From Devosia faecipullorum (GTDB taxonomy: Bacteria > Pseudomonadota > Alphaproteobacteria > Rhizobiales > Devosiaceae), in NCBI RefSeq assembly GCF_015158295.1, contig NZ_JACDXV010000004.1, forward strand, positions 62,001 through 126,000: a stretch of DNA of 64,000 nucleotides. The letters are read 5' to 3'. Position 1 is the stretch's first letter. Every line of letters begins with the position of its first letter. The translations under genes and the position numbers were made by a program. A model generated the notes under the pieces. That model did no database searches, was not told the DNA's origin, and was given only the letters and a program-made list of their open reading frames with translations. Positions 1-8,465 of the stretch are shown piece by piece.

Positions 1-1
1 A

Positions 2-1924
2 ATCGGGCTGGTCTGGTTCGGTATTTCGCGCATGTTCGCGCCACTGACCGAGGTAGAACACGAATTGCGCTCGCGCTCGCCCGACGATCTTTCCGCCGTC
101 ACCGTGCCGGTCCCGGCCGAGGTCGAACACCTGGTCGCCGCGCTCAATGGCTTCATGGCGAGGCTGCGCAATGCCATGGAACGCGTGACCGGGCTGGTGG
201 CGGAAGCTGCGCATGAAGTGCGCACGCCGCTGGCCTCTTTGCGCGCGCAGGCGGAGGTGGCCATGGACGAACAGGATCCCGAGGCCCTGCGGCGAAGGGT
301 GGAGCGCATCCATACGGGTGCGGTGCAGGCCAGCCAATTGGTCAGCCAATTGCTGATGGAGGCCACCATTTCTCACCGGATGGAAAACCGGGAAGTGGAG
401 ACCACCACGCTCCGCGCCGTGGTCGAGGACGTGCGGCAAAGACTGGACCCGGAACTGGCTCGACGCCTCACCATCGACATGACATCGGGAGCCGACCGAG
501 CGCCGTTCCGGGGCGACCGGGTGGCGCTGCGGGAGATGATGCGCAATGTGGTGGACAACGCCCTGCTCTATTCCAGCAGCCAGGTGGATATTGCCGGCCG
601 CGTGCAGGATGGCCTGTTATTGATCGAGATCAGCGACCGGGGCCCCGGCATCGATGAGGCGGAAAAATTGCTGGTGCTGGAGCGCTTCAAACGCGGCAAG
701 GCCGGCAGCGGCACGGCCGGCTCGGGGCTGGGATTGTCCATCGTGGCTCGGGTCGCGGAGGCCCATGGCGGGCGTCTGAACTTGAAGGACAGGCAAGGGG
801 GCGGCCTGGTGGTTTCCATATCCCTGCCACTGCCTCGTCGCGGCGGCGCGGCAGTCAGCGCCATGTCGGTCGCGGCGCTTGCGGCAGCCCTGGCTTTGCC
901 GCCCGGCCCGGCGGAAGCATCACCCCAGACCTATCCCGCCCCGGACGGCTCGAATGCTTTTGTGCTGACCATTCTGGGCACGACCGACACACCGCTCTTC
1001 ACCCATTTCATCGAGGGATTTCAGGCACAGCGGCCCGACGTCACCATCGTTTATGATGAATGGGATTCCCGCCCGCTTTACGAGGGCTTTTTGTCCGACA
1101 CGCTGGGAACGACACCCGATCTGTTGATCAGTTCGGCGTCGGACCTGCAACTCAAACTGGCCAATGACGGCTATGCCCTGGCCTATGACAGTCCCTATCT
1201 CGACGCCTTGCCGGACTGGGCTCATTGGCGCAACGAGGTTTTCGGCTTCACTTTCGAGCCGGCCGTCATCATCTATAATTCGGATCTGATGGCGCAGAAT
1301 GAGGTGCCGCGCACCCATCTGACGCTGGCGGAATTGCTCGAAACGCAGACCGACCGGTTCAAAGGCCGGATCGCCACCTACGACATCTCGCTGTCCGGCG
1401 TCGGCCATCTGCTTGCAGCGCAGGACCAGACGATATCCTCGATCTTCTGGCGCCTGGCTATCGCCTTCGGGCGGGTCGAGGCGCAATTCTCGGGATCGAG
1501 CCCGGCCATTCTCAATGGCGTTGCCGAAGGAAAGCTGACACTGGGCTATAATGTGCTGGGTTCCTACGCCTTTGCGCGGCAGGCCGAAGGCGCTTCCATC
1601 GAAATCGTCGTGCCCGACGATTACGTTCTGGTCCTGACACGTTCCATGCTCATCCCGCGCGATGCGCCCAACCCCGATCTCGCCCGGTCTTTCGTGGATT
1701 TCGCGCTGTCTCCGGCGGGGCAGGCCGTGGCTGCAGGGCCAACGGCCTTGGGCTCCGTGGTGCCGGGCAGCAGCGGCAAATGGACAAGCGAAGCCATCGC
1801 GGCGCGCGGACGCGGGGTCATCCAGCCGATCCCGCTCGGTCCCGGCCTGCTCGTGGCGCTCGATACCTGGCGACGGCAACGCTTTCTGGACAATTGGCAG
1901 GAAATCGTTTCACCCAAGCCCTGA
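2..1924 (+). CDS. Histidine kinase fused to a periplasmic solute-binding domain (5' end outside window)
   Basis: The reading frame is open to the window edge; the residues before the first Met (IGLVWFGISRM) look like the end of a membrane helix, so the start lies upstream. A HAMP-like linker is followed by a HisKA H-box (AHEVRTPLA, His61 counted from the first Met in view), an N-box (MMRNVVDNALLYS), and G-boxes (SDRGPGID, GSGLGLSIV). This is a TctE/QseC-type kinase. From about residue 278 an Ala-rich hydrophobic stretch resembling a signal peptide or anchor leads into about 330 residues resembling an ABC-type (Fe3+/AfuA-like) extracellular solute-binding protein, with no stop between. Given the facing tctCBA operon, I infer a sensor for a carboxylate or other ligand. 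The C-terminal domain could also be made separately from an internal ATG at 863, but I see no Shine-Dalgarno there. Confidence 0.82.
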   Translation: MGLVWFGISRMFAPLTEVEHELRSRSPDDLSAVTVPVPAEVEHLVAALNGFMARLRNAMERVTGLVAEAAHEVRTPLASLRAQAEVAMDEQDPEALRRRVERIHTGAVQASQLVSQLLMEATISHRMENREVETTTLRAVVEDVRQRLDPELARRLTIDMTSGADRAPFRGDRVALREMMRNVVDNALLYSSSQVDIAGRVQDGLLLIEISDRGPGIDEAEKLLVLERFKRGKAGSGTAGSGLGLSIVARVAEAHGGRLNLKDRQGGGLVVSISLPLPRRGGAAVSAMSVAALAAALALPPGPAEASPQTYPAPDGSNAFVLTILGTTDTPLFTHFIEGFQAQRPDVTIVYDEWDSRPLYEGFLSDTLGTTPDLLISSASDLQLKLANDGYALAYDSPYLDALPDWAHWRNEVFGFTFEPAVIIYNSDLMAQNEVPRTHLTLAELLETQTDRFKGRIATYDISLSGVGHLLAAQDQTISSIFWRLAIAFGRVEAQFSGSSPAILNGVAEGKLTLGYNVLGSYAFARQAEGASIEIVVPDDYVLVLTRSMLIPRDAPNPDLARSFVDFALSPAGQAVAAGPTALGSVVPGSSGKWTSEAIAARGRGVIQPIPLGPGLLVALDTWRRQRFLDNWQEIVSPKP

Positions 1925-2086
1925 TCTTGCCCGGCGGGCATGAGGGCGTCGACTTTGGAGAAGATGGGCCTGGAATGCATAGCTGACGTGAGCAAACCGC
2001 CCCTACTGATCCGTGCGGTTGAGACCCATCTTGGTGTCATGGAAACGGACCGGGATAAGCCCGCTCCTCCAAGGAAGGAATGAACC

Positions 2087-2260
2087 ATGAGCACCCCGCG
2101 CAAGAACAAGTTCTTTGCGACCCTCGACACTTTCGCCACCGTGTTCGGCAGTGCTGCCGCTGTGTCGGCTGCTGTCGAGGCTGGCCGGGCGCCCAAGGCG
2201 AAGCACCTTGAGACGCTGGGCATCGACCCGGTCGCGTTCCGCAACGTCGGCAAGATCTAA
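2087..2260 (+). CDS. Small conserved-looking protein of 57 aa, function unknown
   Basis: ATG at 2087 follows a strong purine-rich Shine-Dalgarno (AAGGAAGGAA, 2071-2080). The 57-residue product starts with basic MSTPRKNK, has an Ala/Val-rich middle (GSAAAVSAAVEAG) and ends GIDPVAFRNVGKI. From memory, similar short proteins with an FATLDTFATVFGSA-like core occur in Rhizobiales, but I know of no function. It is not clearly a membrane protein; the middle could be an amphipathic helix. It lies between the kinase fusion and a terminator shared with the converging tct operon. The good ribosome site and the downstream terminator are the main support that it is real. Confidence 0.6.
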   Translation: MSTPRKNKFFATLDTFATVFGSAAAVSAAVEAGRAPKAKHLETLGIDPVAFRNVGKI

Positions 2261-2345
2261 GGAGCGCCGCTCTCGGCCTTTATGGGCCGATATGTGAGGT
2301 TGCGGCTCCCTCCCGCCGTGGCTTTGCATCGATCTGCCGATAAGA

Positions 2346-2391
2346 AAAGCCCGGATGCCAGTTCTTCGCTGGCACCCGGGCTTTATTTTTC
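2346..2391. terminator. Bidirectional intrinsic terminator
   Basis: A 16-bp stem with one mismatch (arms 2346-2361 and 2369-2384) and a 7-nt loop is flanked by an A-rich stretch on the left and TATTTTT on the right. It can therefore end transcription from the 57-aa gene (plus strand) and from tctA (minus strand), whose stop codon is only about 10 nt away. Confidence 0.85.
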
Positions 2392-2401
2392 GTCGGGGAA
2401 C

Positions 2402-3949
2402 TCAGTCTTCGTCGCTGGCCAATTGTCCGAGCACTTTGCCCTGCCCGCGCAGCCGCATCAGCAATGGCAGGCCGACCGCGATGATCGCCGCCAGATAGAG
2501 CACGATGGAGACAGGCGAGCTGAACAGGATCACCGGATCGCCCTGGCTGATGGCGAGGGCGCGGCGCAATTGTTGCTCGGCCATCGGCCCGAGGATCAGG
2601 CCGACCACGACTGGCGCAATGGGATAGCCAAAGCGGCGGAGCAGATAGCCGAGGATGCCGAAGGTCAGCAGCAGGACCAGTTCGAAGGAGATGCGCACCG
2701 GCCCGATGCCCATCGACATGGCCCCATTGGCGCCAAGCGTACCAAGCGTGGCGAAAACCAGGATGCCACCATAGAGCCAGGGCTTGGGAATGGTCAGCAG
2801 CTTCACCCATAGCCCGATCAGCGGCAGGTTGAGCACCAGCAGCATGAAATTGGCGACGAGCAGGCTGGCGATCAGGGCCCAGACCAGCGTAGCATTATTG
2901 GCGAACAGAAGAGGGCCGGGCTGGAGGCCGAATTGCTGAAAACCGGCCAGCATGATCGCCGCCGTTGCGGTGGTCGGCAGGCCGAGGGTCAACAGCGGAA
3001 CCAGCGTACCGGCGGCGGATGCGTTATTGGCGGCTTCCGGCCCGGCCACGCCTTCGATGGCGCCATTGCCGAATTCCTCGGGATGCTTAGAGAAATTCTT
3101 CTCCGCGCTATAGGAGAGGAAGCTCGCTACATCGGCGCCGCCAGCCGGCATGGCGCCGATGGGAAAACCGATGGCAGTGCCGCGCAGCCAAGAGGCCCAG
3201 CTGCGCTTCCAGTCCTCGACGGTCATCCAGACGGAGCCCTTGACTGCCATGACCTGCGCTGCGACCTGTTCCCGGTCGGATGCAGTCTTGAGGGTTTCGC
3301 CGATGGCGAACAAGGCCACGGCAAGCGTGGTCACTTCGATGCCGTCGAGCAGATCCATGATGCCAAAGGCGAGGCGCGTCTGGCCCGATTGCAGGTCGAT
3401 GCCAATGAGGCCGAGGCCGAGGCCGATAAACAGCGCCGTCAGCCCGCGCAGTGCGCTGTCGCCGAAGGCCGCCGAGACGGTGACAAAGGCCAACACCATC
3501 AGTGCGAAATAGTCGGCAGGACCAAAGGACAGCGCGAATTTCACCACGAAAGGCGCGATGAAGGCCAGGCCGAGCGTGGCGAGGAGGCCCGCGACGAACG
3601 AGCCGATGGCGGCCGTGGCGAGGGCGGGACCTCCCCTGCCCTTGCGGGCCATCTTGTTGCCCTCGAGCGCGGTGACGATGGAAGCGCTTTCGCCCGGCGT
3701 ATTGAGCAGGATGGAGGTGGTGGAGCCGCCATACATGCCGCCGTAATAGATACCGGCGAACATGATCAGCGAGCCCGCAGGGTCGAGTTTGTAGGTGACC
3801 GGCAGCAGCAGGGCCACGGTCAGCGCCGGGCCGATGCCGGGCAATACGCCCACGGCGGTGCCCAGCGAAACCCCGATAAGCGCATAAATCAGGTTCTGCC
3901 ATTGCAGCGCGGCCGCAAGGCCCTGGGCCAGAAGTTCGAACGTATTCAT
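2402..3949 (-). CDS. tctA: Tripartite tricarboxylate transporter large permease TctA
   Basis: A 515-aa polytopic inner-membrane protein of the TctA family, the large permease of a tripartite tricarboxylate transporter that uses ion gradients and a periplasmic binding protein to import carboxylates. Typical glycine-rich signatures are visible: [17 protein letters not shown] near the N-terminus, [18 protein letters not shown], and [16 protein letters not shown] in the second half. About eleven or twelve hydrophobic segments are expected. Its start overlaps the tctB stop by one base (TGATG), so it is the last gene of a tctC-tctB-tctA operon. The substrate cannot be read from sequence; citrate, other di/tricarboxylates or aromatic acids are all possible. 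Confidence 0.93.
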   Translation of the reverse strand: MNTFELLAQGLAAALQWQNLIYALIGVSLGTAVGVLPGIGPALTVALLLPVTYKLDPAGSLIMFAGIYYGGMYGGSTTSILLNTPGESASIVTALEGNKMARKGRGGPALATAAIGSFVAGLLATLGLAFIAPFVVKFALSFGPADYFALMVLAFVTVSAAFGDSALRGLTALFIGLGLGLIGIDLQSGQTRLAFGIMDLLDGIEVTTLAVALFAIGETLKTASDREQVAAQVMAVKGSVWMTVEDWKRSWASWLRGTAIGFPIGAMPAGGADVASFLSYSAEKNFSKHPEEFGNGAIEGVAGPEAANNASAAGTLVPLLTLGLPTTATAAIMLAGFQQFGLQPGPLLFANNATLVWALIASLLVANFMLLVLNLPLIGLWVKLLTIPKPWLYGGILVFATLGTLGANGAMSMGIGPVRISFELVLLLTFGILGYLLRRFGYPIAPVVVGLILGPMAEQQLRRALAISQGDPVILFSSPVSIVLYLAAIIAVGLPLLMRLRGQGKVLGQLASDED

Positions 3950-4449
3950 CAGAACGGACTCCCGGTGGTCAGCAACCGTTCAAGCATTCCGGTAGGAAGC
4001 GACAATTGCAGGCCCTTGGCGAAAATGAACCAGACGATGAAGGCGAAGACCGCGCCGATGGGAATGGTTTGCCAGAGCGGGCCGCGATCGAACGCCTTGG
4101 CGGTGAAGGCGAACAGCACACCGGTGGCAATGGAAAAGCCGGCGGTGGAGAGCAGCAAAATCTGAGCGACAAGTCCGCCAACGACCCAAAAAATCGGGCG
4201 GTAATCGTCCTTGCTGCGTTCGGGGAAGCCGTTACGCAGCGCCGAAACCACCGTTCCGATGGCCAGCAAGACCAGCCCCGAAGCGACAACGTAGGGAAAA
4301 ACCGTCGGACCAACGCGCTGCTGGATCGGAGGCACGCGCATTTGGCTCGTTTGCCAGAAAATGATTATGGCGATGCCCGCAAGGATCGCCGCGATGACAA
4401 GCGCCGCCCCATCGGGGCGGCGCTGCGGGCCTGAAGACCCTGTCGTCAT
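3949..4449 (-). CDS. tctB: Tripartite tricarboxylate transporter small permease TctB
   Basis: A 166-aa protein with four hydrophobic segments (first: [17 protein letters not shown]; last near [17 protein letters not shown]), matching the size and topology of the TctB/DUF1468 small permease. I chose ATG at 4449 ([14 protein letters not shown]) because it overlaps the tctC stop in an ATGA arrangement; the open frame extends upstream but only over tctC. The order C-B-A is the standard operon order for this transporter class. TctB is believed to be an accessory subunit of the TctA channel; its exact role is not established. Confidence 0.88.
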   Translation of the reverse strand: MTTGSSGPQRRPDGAALVIAAILAGIAIIIFWQTSQMRVPPIQQRVGPTVFPYVVASGLVLLAIGTVVSALRNGFPERSKDDYRPIFWVVGGLVAQILLLSTAGFSIATGVLFAFTAKAFDRGPLWQTIPIGAVFAFIVWFIFAKGLQLSLPTGMLERLLTTGSPF

Positions 4450-5390
4450 TGAACGAGGCCAATGTCTTTCAGGATCGTCTCGGTGGCGGCGATGTCGGCA
4501 GCGAGCTGGGCTTCGAAGGCTTCGCCGTCGAGATAGGTGTCGACCCAACCCTTGGTTTCAAGTGCAGTCTGCCAGGTGGCGGATTCGGCCATGGCCTTCA
4601 CATCGGCGGTGATGGCGGCCTTTTGCTCGTCGGTGATGCCGGGGGCAGCAGCCACCATGCGCCAGTTCTGGACCGCGAGATCAACGCCGGCCTCAATCAG
4701 GGTCGGGCCATCGACGCCCGGCACGCGCTCATCGGACGACACCGCAATCAGCCGCAGCTCACCAGCTTCAATCTGCCCGGCAAATTCGCTGATGCCGGAA
4801 ATGCCGACCGTCACCTGGCCGCCGAGAATGGCTGCAAGAGCTTCGCCACCGCCTGAATAGGCGATGTAATTGACCTGCGTAGGATCAACGCCGATCGTCT
4901 TGGCAATGAGGCCGGCCGTGATGTGGTCAACGCCACCGGCCGAACCACCAGCCCAGGACACCGCGCCAGTATTTTCCTTGAGCTTGGCGACAAGACCGTC
5001 AAGATCCTGGATGTCGGACGACGCCGGCACAACGATTGCCACGGCTTCGCCGGTCAGGCGGGCGATGGGCGTGACGTCGTCAAGAGTAACCGGCGAGGCA
5101 TTGGTCAGGATGGCGCCGACCATCACGTAACCGCCCACGATCAGGGCGTTGGGGTTGCCGTTTTCTTGGGTGGCGAACTGCGCGAGACCGATCGTACCAC
5201 CGGCGCCGGGAACGTTGGTCACCTGCACATTGCCGGAAATGCCTTCACCCACAAGGGCTTCCTGCATGGTACGGGCCGTCTGGTCCCAGCCGCCACCAGG
5301 CGCAGCAGGGGCGAGAATGGTGTAGTCGGCAGCAAGAGCAGGCATGGAGAGCGCGCTCGAAACCAGCGCGGCGAGAAGCAGCTTGTTCAT
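4446..5390 (-). CDS. tctC: Tripartite tricarboxylate transporter substrate-binding protein TctC (Bug family)
   Basis: A 314-aa periplasmic protein with a clear Sec signal peptide (MNKLLLAALVSSALSMPALA). The mature N-terminus carries the family PGGGWD motif and the NVPGAGGTIG loop that closes over the carboxylate in Bug proteins. ATG at 5390 is chosen because GGAGG lies 5 nt upstream; an in-frame TTG twelve bases earlier would put that Shine-Dalgarno inside the gene. It is the first gene of the operon and would deliver substrate to TctAB. A direct-repeat operator candidate lies about 60-80 bp upstream. Confidence 0.92.
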   Translation of the reverse strand: MNKLLLAALVSSALSMPALAADYTILAPAAPGGGWDQTARTMQEALVGEGISGNVQVTNVPGAGGTIGLAQFATQENGNPNALIVGGYVMVGAILTNASPVTLDDVTPIARLTGEAVAIVVPASSDIQDLDGLVAKLKENTGAVSWAGGSAGGVDHITAGLIAKTIGVDPTQVNYIAYSGGGEALAAILGGQVTVGISGISEFAGQIEAGELRLIAVSSDERVPGVDGPTLIEAGVDLAVQNWRMVAAAPGITDEQKAAITADVKAMAESATWQTALETKGWVDTYLDGEAFEAQLAADIAATETILKDIGLVQ

Positions 5391-5448
5391 AATTCCTCCC
5401 AAACAAGGCGAGCGTCATTGCACTCGTGAGGACAGCTTATGCACGCTC

Positions 5449-5469
5449 CCTGTCACCGTCCTGTCACCG
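5449..5469 (-). promoter_or_regulatory. Candidate OmpR/PhoB-type direct-repeat operator upstream of tctC
   Basis: CCTGTCACCG occurs twice (5449-5458 and 5460-5469) with exact 11-bp periodicity. The core CTGTCAC-N4-CTGTCAC has the same layout as a Pho box, and OmpR-family regulators such as TctD generally bind 11-bp-spaced direct repeats. A possible -10 (CATAAG on the minus strand, near 5433-5439) lies between it and tctC, so the repeats would sit at the -35 region. On the tctC coding strand the units read GTGACAG, the reverse of classical Pho boxes. Binding is inferred. Confidence 0.5.
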
Positions 5470-6144
5470 CATGTTAAGCCACATTAACCTTTGGGGGTAG
5501 TCCTTCCGCTCAGCCATGGGACAGCAGGACCAGAGCCGGTCCCACCCCGGTGTCGAAGCCATCACCGATGAAGTCCCTAGGCTGATTTGGGGCGACGGTG
5601 ACGGCGAAATGGCGGTCATTCCAGCTCCCGGTGATGGTACGGCCGGAAAGCACCTTGATGGAAAGCAGATCGAACCGTATCGCAATTGCGTCTGGTCAGA
5701 CGCGGCGCGCCGAGCAATTCGTGGTCACGCGACCACCTTGATGCTCAGTCCGTTGGCAACTTCGCCCGCCGCGACATCGCCGCGCGGGCGCCCCATGCCG
5801 GCAGATAGATCGCCAAGCTCTTGGCAATGCCCATATGCCGGATTCACCTGGGCAATCCGGTGAGGGTGGCCACGCACAGACTTCCAGACGCATGATGGGG
5901 TTCTTAGGAAGACCGACCTGTTCGCGACTGCCCTTGTTGGGCACGGCGATCAGCTTGGCCTCAGTCTGATCGTTTGTCACGCAATCATCGCAATGCCAAG
6001 ACGATTGTCGAGACTGGCCAGTGCGACGCGCATCTGCACCACAATTCAAAGTCAAGATCGGACAGGAATTCGCCGAACAGCAGAAGCAGCGGCTCGCGCA
6101 CCAAGTCGCTGCTGCCGGTGGAAATTTTTCACCAGTTCCTGGCT
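5470..6144. other. 675-bp gap with no intact gene; possible decayed coding remnants
   Basis: Between tctC and acuI no frame on either strand shows a convincing full gene with ribosome site. On the minus strand there are protein-like stretches in different frames, each ended by a stop: about 6130-6010 (REPLLLLFGEFLSDLDF), about 6015-5962 (MRVALASLDNRLGIAMIA then stop), about 5955-5870 (EAKLIAVPNKGSREQVGLPK), and about 5690-5513 (SGRTITGSWNDRHFAVTVAP, then a stop). This pattern is what a frameshifted pseudogene leaves, but I could not recognise a family. Confidence 0.35.
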
Positions 6145-7134
6145 TCAGCGGGGTCGCACCAGTACCCTGCCCCTGATCTCGCCGCGGAGGATCTGCGCTG
6201 CCTTTTCCGGCAAGTCAGCAAGCTCGACCTCTTCCACATTGACTTCATAGGCGGAGAAATCGAACAGCCCCGCCAACCGGCTCCAGGCCGCGATGCGCGC
6301 ATCATAGGGCTGCATGACGCTATCGATCCCCAACAGGTTCACGCCCCGCAGCAGGAATGGCAGGACATTGGTATCGAGTTCGATGCCGGCGGCATTGCCG
6401 AGACTGGCGACCGAGCCGCCATAGGCGATCTGGCGGAGAAGTTTGCCTAAAATGGCGCCGCCCACGCAGTCGATGGCAGCCGCAAAGCGGGCCGGTTCCA
6501 GCGGCTTGTCCGGTTGGGCAAGAAATTCCGCCCGATCGAGAATAGCATTGGCGCCCAGACTTTGCAGCATGGCGGCGTGCTGCGGACGGCCGGACAGCGC
6601 CGTGACCGAAAAGCCCAGGCGATGTAGCAGAGCAGTTGCGATCGAGCCCACGCCACCGGCAGCGCCGGTAACCAGGACGTCTCCGCTCGGCGGCCTAACG
6701 CCAAGCGCTTCCAGGCGATTGATCGCGAGCATGGCCGTCAGGCCAGCCGTGCCAATCACCATGCTGTCACGCGCGGACAGGCCGTCCGGCAAGGGAACCA
6801 GCCAATCTGCCTGCACGCGCGCGCGGCTGGCATAGCCGCCCCAATGCGTTTCCCCGACACGCCAGCCAGTCAGCATGACGCTGTCGCCCGGTCGATAGCG
6901 GCTGTCACTGCTGTCGCAGACAATTCCTGAAAAGTCGATACCGGCGACGTGAGGATAGTTGCGCACCAGCCCACCCTGCCCAGTCAGGCACAGCGCATCC
7001 TTGTAATTGAGGCCCGCCCAGTCGACATCGACAACAACGTTTCCCTCGGGGAGACGGTCCTCACCCAGAATCTGCACCGATGAGACAATCCGGCCATCAT
7101 CGGACTTCTCGGTCAACAGGGCCTGGAATGTCAT
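6145..7134 (-). CDS. acuI: Acrylyl-CoA reductase (NADPH) AcuI/YhdH, MDR superfamily
   Basis: A 329-aa zinc-independent medium-chain dehydrogenase/reductase. The N-terminal GroES-like domain contains the AcuI/YhdH signature GLNYKDALCLTGQGG, and the nucleotide-binding domain begins at VTGAAGGVGSIATALLHRLG. AcuI reduces acryloyl-CoA to propionyl-CoA with NADPH, detoxifying acrylate formed from DMSP or 3-hydroxypropionate; YhdH homologues also occur in bacteria without DMSP use. A very strong Shine-Dalgarno (GAGGAGG) precedes the ATG. It stands alone and no DMSP lyase is visible nearby, so the physiological source of acryloyl-CoA is unknown. Confidence 0.9.
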   Translation of the reverse strand: MTFQALLTEKSDDGRIVSSVQILGEDRLPEGNVVVDVDWAGLNYKDALCLTGQGGLVRNYPHVAGIDFSGIVCDSSDSRYRPGDSVMLTGWRVGETHWGGYASRARVQADWLVPLPDGLSARDSMVIGTAGLTAMLAINRLEALGVRPPSGDVLVTGAAGGVGSIATALLHRLGFSVTALSGRPQHAAMLQSLGANAILDRAEFLAQPDKPLEPARFAAAIDCVGGAILGKLLRQIAYGGSVASLGNAAGIELDTNVLPFLLRGVNLLGIDSVMQPYDARIAAWSRLAGLFDFSAYEVNVEEVELADLPEKAAQILRGEIRGRVLVRPR

Positions 7135-7238
7135 GGTCTTTCCTCCTCGCGCATCAGCGCACTCTTGCAGAAAAGCGCGGGCGGAAGGAAGGCAGTTTTG
7201 GTGCTGGCCGACAGGAAGACGGTTGTTCCGCCTGGCCC

Positions 7239-8357
7239 CTACCGGAACATACCGGCGTCAACGATCGCCGAGGGAGAGAGGAACATGGCGTTCATGGCGC
7301 CCTTCTGGAAAATTGAGCGGCTGATATTTCCGGTGCCGCCCAGGCTCGACCAGCCATTGGGCCGCTGAAAGAAGGTCAGCATTGGACGGATGTCGCCCTG
7401 AATGCCAGCGCCGGTATAGAGTGCAATATCGGCCTCGCCATTGCCTTCGATCTGGGCATCGGGCATGCCGCAAAAGGTCAGGCCGAGTGGATTATCGGGA
7501 CCGAGACGATAGCCGACAATACTGGCTCCGGAGGCATCGACGCCGATTTCAACCATCGACATTTCGGTGATGCGGTCAAGCAATGTACTTGGAAACCGGC
7601 TTTCATGCTCGGCCAGCAGATACATGCAGGCATTGAAAACCGCGTCGGCGACTGAGGTCAGATCGTTGAAGGCGAGTTCTGGCGGCAAGGCGCTGCGAGT
7701 GAGGAAATAATCTTCACCGGTGAGGATGTCATAGGTTTCTTCGGGGCCCATCGACACGACATAGCCCAGCACATTGGCATCCACGTTCCAGTTCACCAAT
7801 TCGCGGACCATGAGGGAAATATCGTCGCGGCTGGCGCCAAGCACCGTGTCGAGACCGAACTGGGCCACGAGGCCATCGAGGGATTCGGCGGCGAAATACG
7901 GTGCGTGGAAACCGAGGATTGCCCCCGGCGCCACCATGCGGTCGTCATAGACGCCGATCCCGCCCTGGGTTGAATAACCGCTGCCCCCCAGAAAGGCGAA
8001 GGCGCAGGCAGAATAGCATTCTGCGTCTGGTTCAACGATCGAGGCAATACGCTTGTCGCGCAGGAATTGGGCGAACATGAGCCCCTCAACATAATTGCCG
8101 CCGGGGCTGTGCAGGCTGACAATGGCGCAATTGCCGCCTTCGGCGGGAAGCTGCTCGACGATGCAATGGACATTGGCTTCGAACAGGTCGCTGAGCCGCC
8201 CCACATCGCCTTCGGTGACCGGGCCTTCGAAGTGAAGATGCGGCACTGGATGGCTGGCCGAATAATAGCTTTCCACCAGCGTCACCTCGCCGGCATGGGC
8301 GGAAGTGGCGCAGATCAGCGCCAGGGCGGCAGCCAGGCAAAGGCGGGCAATGTTCAT
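7239..8357 (-). CDS. Secreted ClpP/crotonase-fold protein, putative periplasmic serine protease
   Basis: A 372-aa protein with a signal peptide (ALALICATSAHA, cleavage near residue 22). Residues about 60-160 look like the ClpP/SppA-like fold used by exported COG3904-type proteins: VSLHSPGGNYVEG supplies an oxyanion-hole GG, ECYSACAFAFLGG carries a candidate nucleophile Ser116, and GFHAPY offers His151. The roughly 200-residue C-terminal part has no family I recognise. GGGAGGT lies about ten bases before the ATG. It could cut periplasmic or membrane peptides; whether it is active cannot be told from sequence. Confidence 0.65.
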   Translation of the reverse strand: MNIARLCLAAALALICATSAHAGEVTLVESYYSASHPVPHLHFEGPVTEGDVGRLSDLFEANVHCIVEQLPAEGGNCAIVSLHSPGGNYVEGLMFAQFLRDKRIASIVEPDAECYSACAFAFLGGSGYSTQGGIGVYDDRMVAPGAILGFHAPYFAAESLDGLVAQFGLDTVLGASRDDISLMVRELVNWNVDANVLGYVVSMGPEETYDILTGEDYFLTRSALPPELAFNDLTSVADAVFNACMYLLAEHESRFPSTLLDRITEMSMVEIGVDASGASIVGYRLGPDNPLGLTFCGMPDAQIEGNGEADIALYTGAGIQGDIRPMLTFFQRPNGWSSLGGTGNISRSIFQKGAMNAMFLSPSAIVDAGMFR

Positions 8358-8465
8358 GAGCGCGCGGACCTCCCGATCATCGCCAGCAATCTAGCGCAGC
8401 TTTTTTTGCGCCGCATACCCTGTTCAGGGGCGGCTGATGGCGGCATTTGCCGCTAGAGCCAGGCC

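Noticed and set aside
920..1879. 319-residue minus-strand frame opposite the solute-binding part of the kinase fusion
   Set aside because: No domain or ribosome site; the plus frame shows clear binding-protein character.
2933..4165. 410-residue plus-strand frame opposite tctA and tctB
   Set aside because: Crosses two real genes, no recognisable domain, composition typical of antisense in high-GC DNA.
5474..5488. TTAA-N6-TTAA resembling a full CtrA box upstream of tctC
   Set aside because: Spacing is 6, not the canonical 7, and no cell-cycle gene is nearby.
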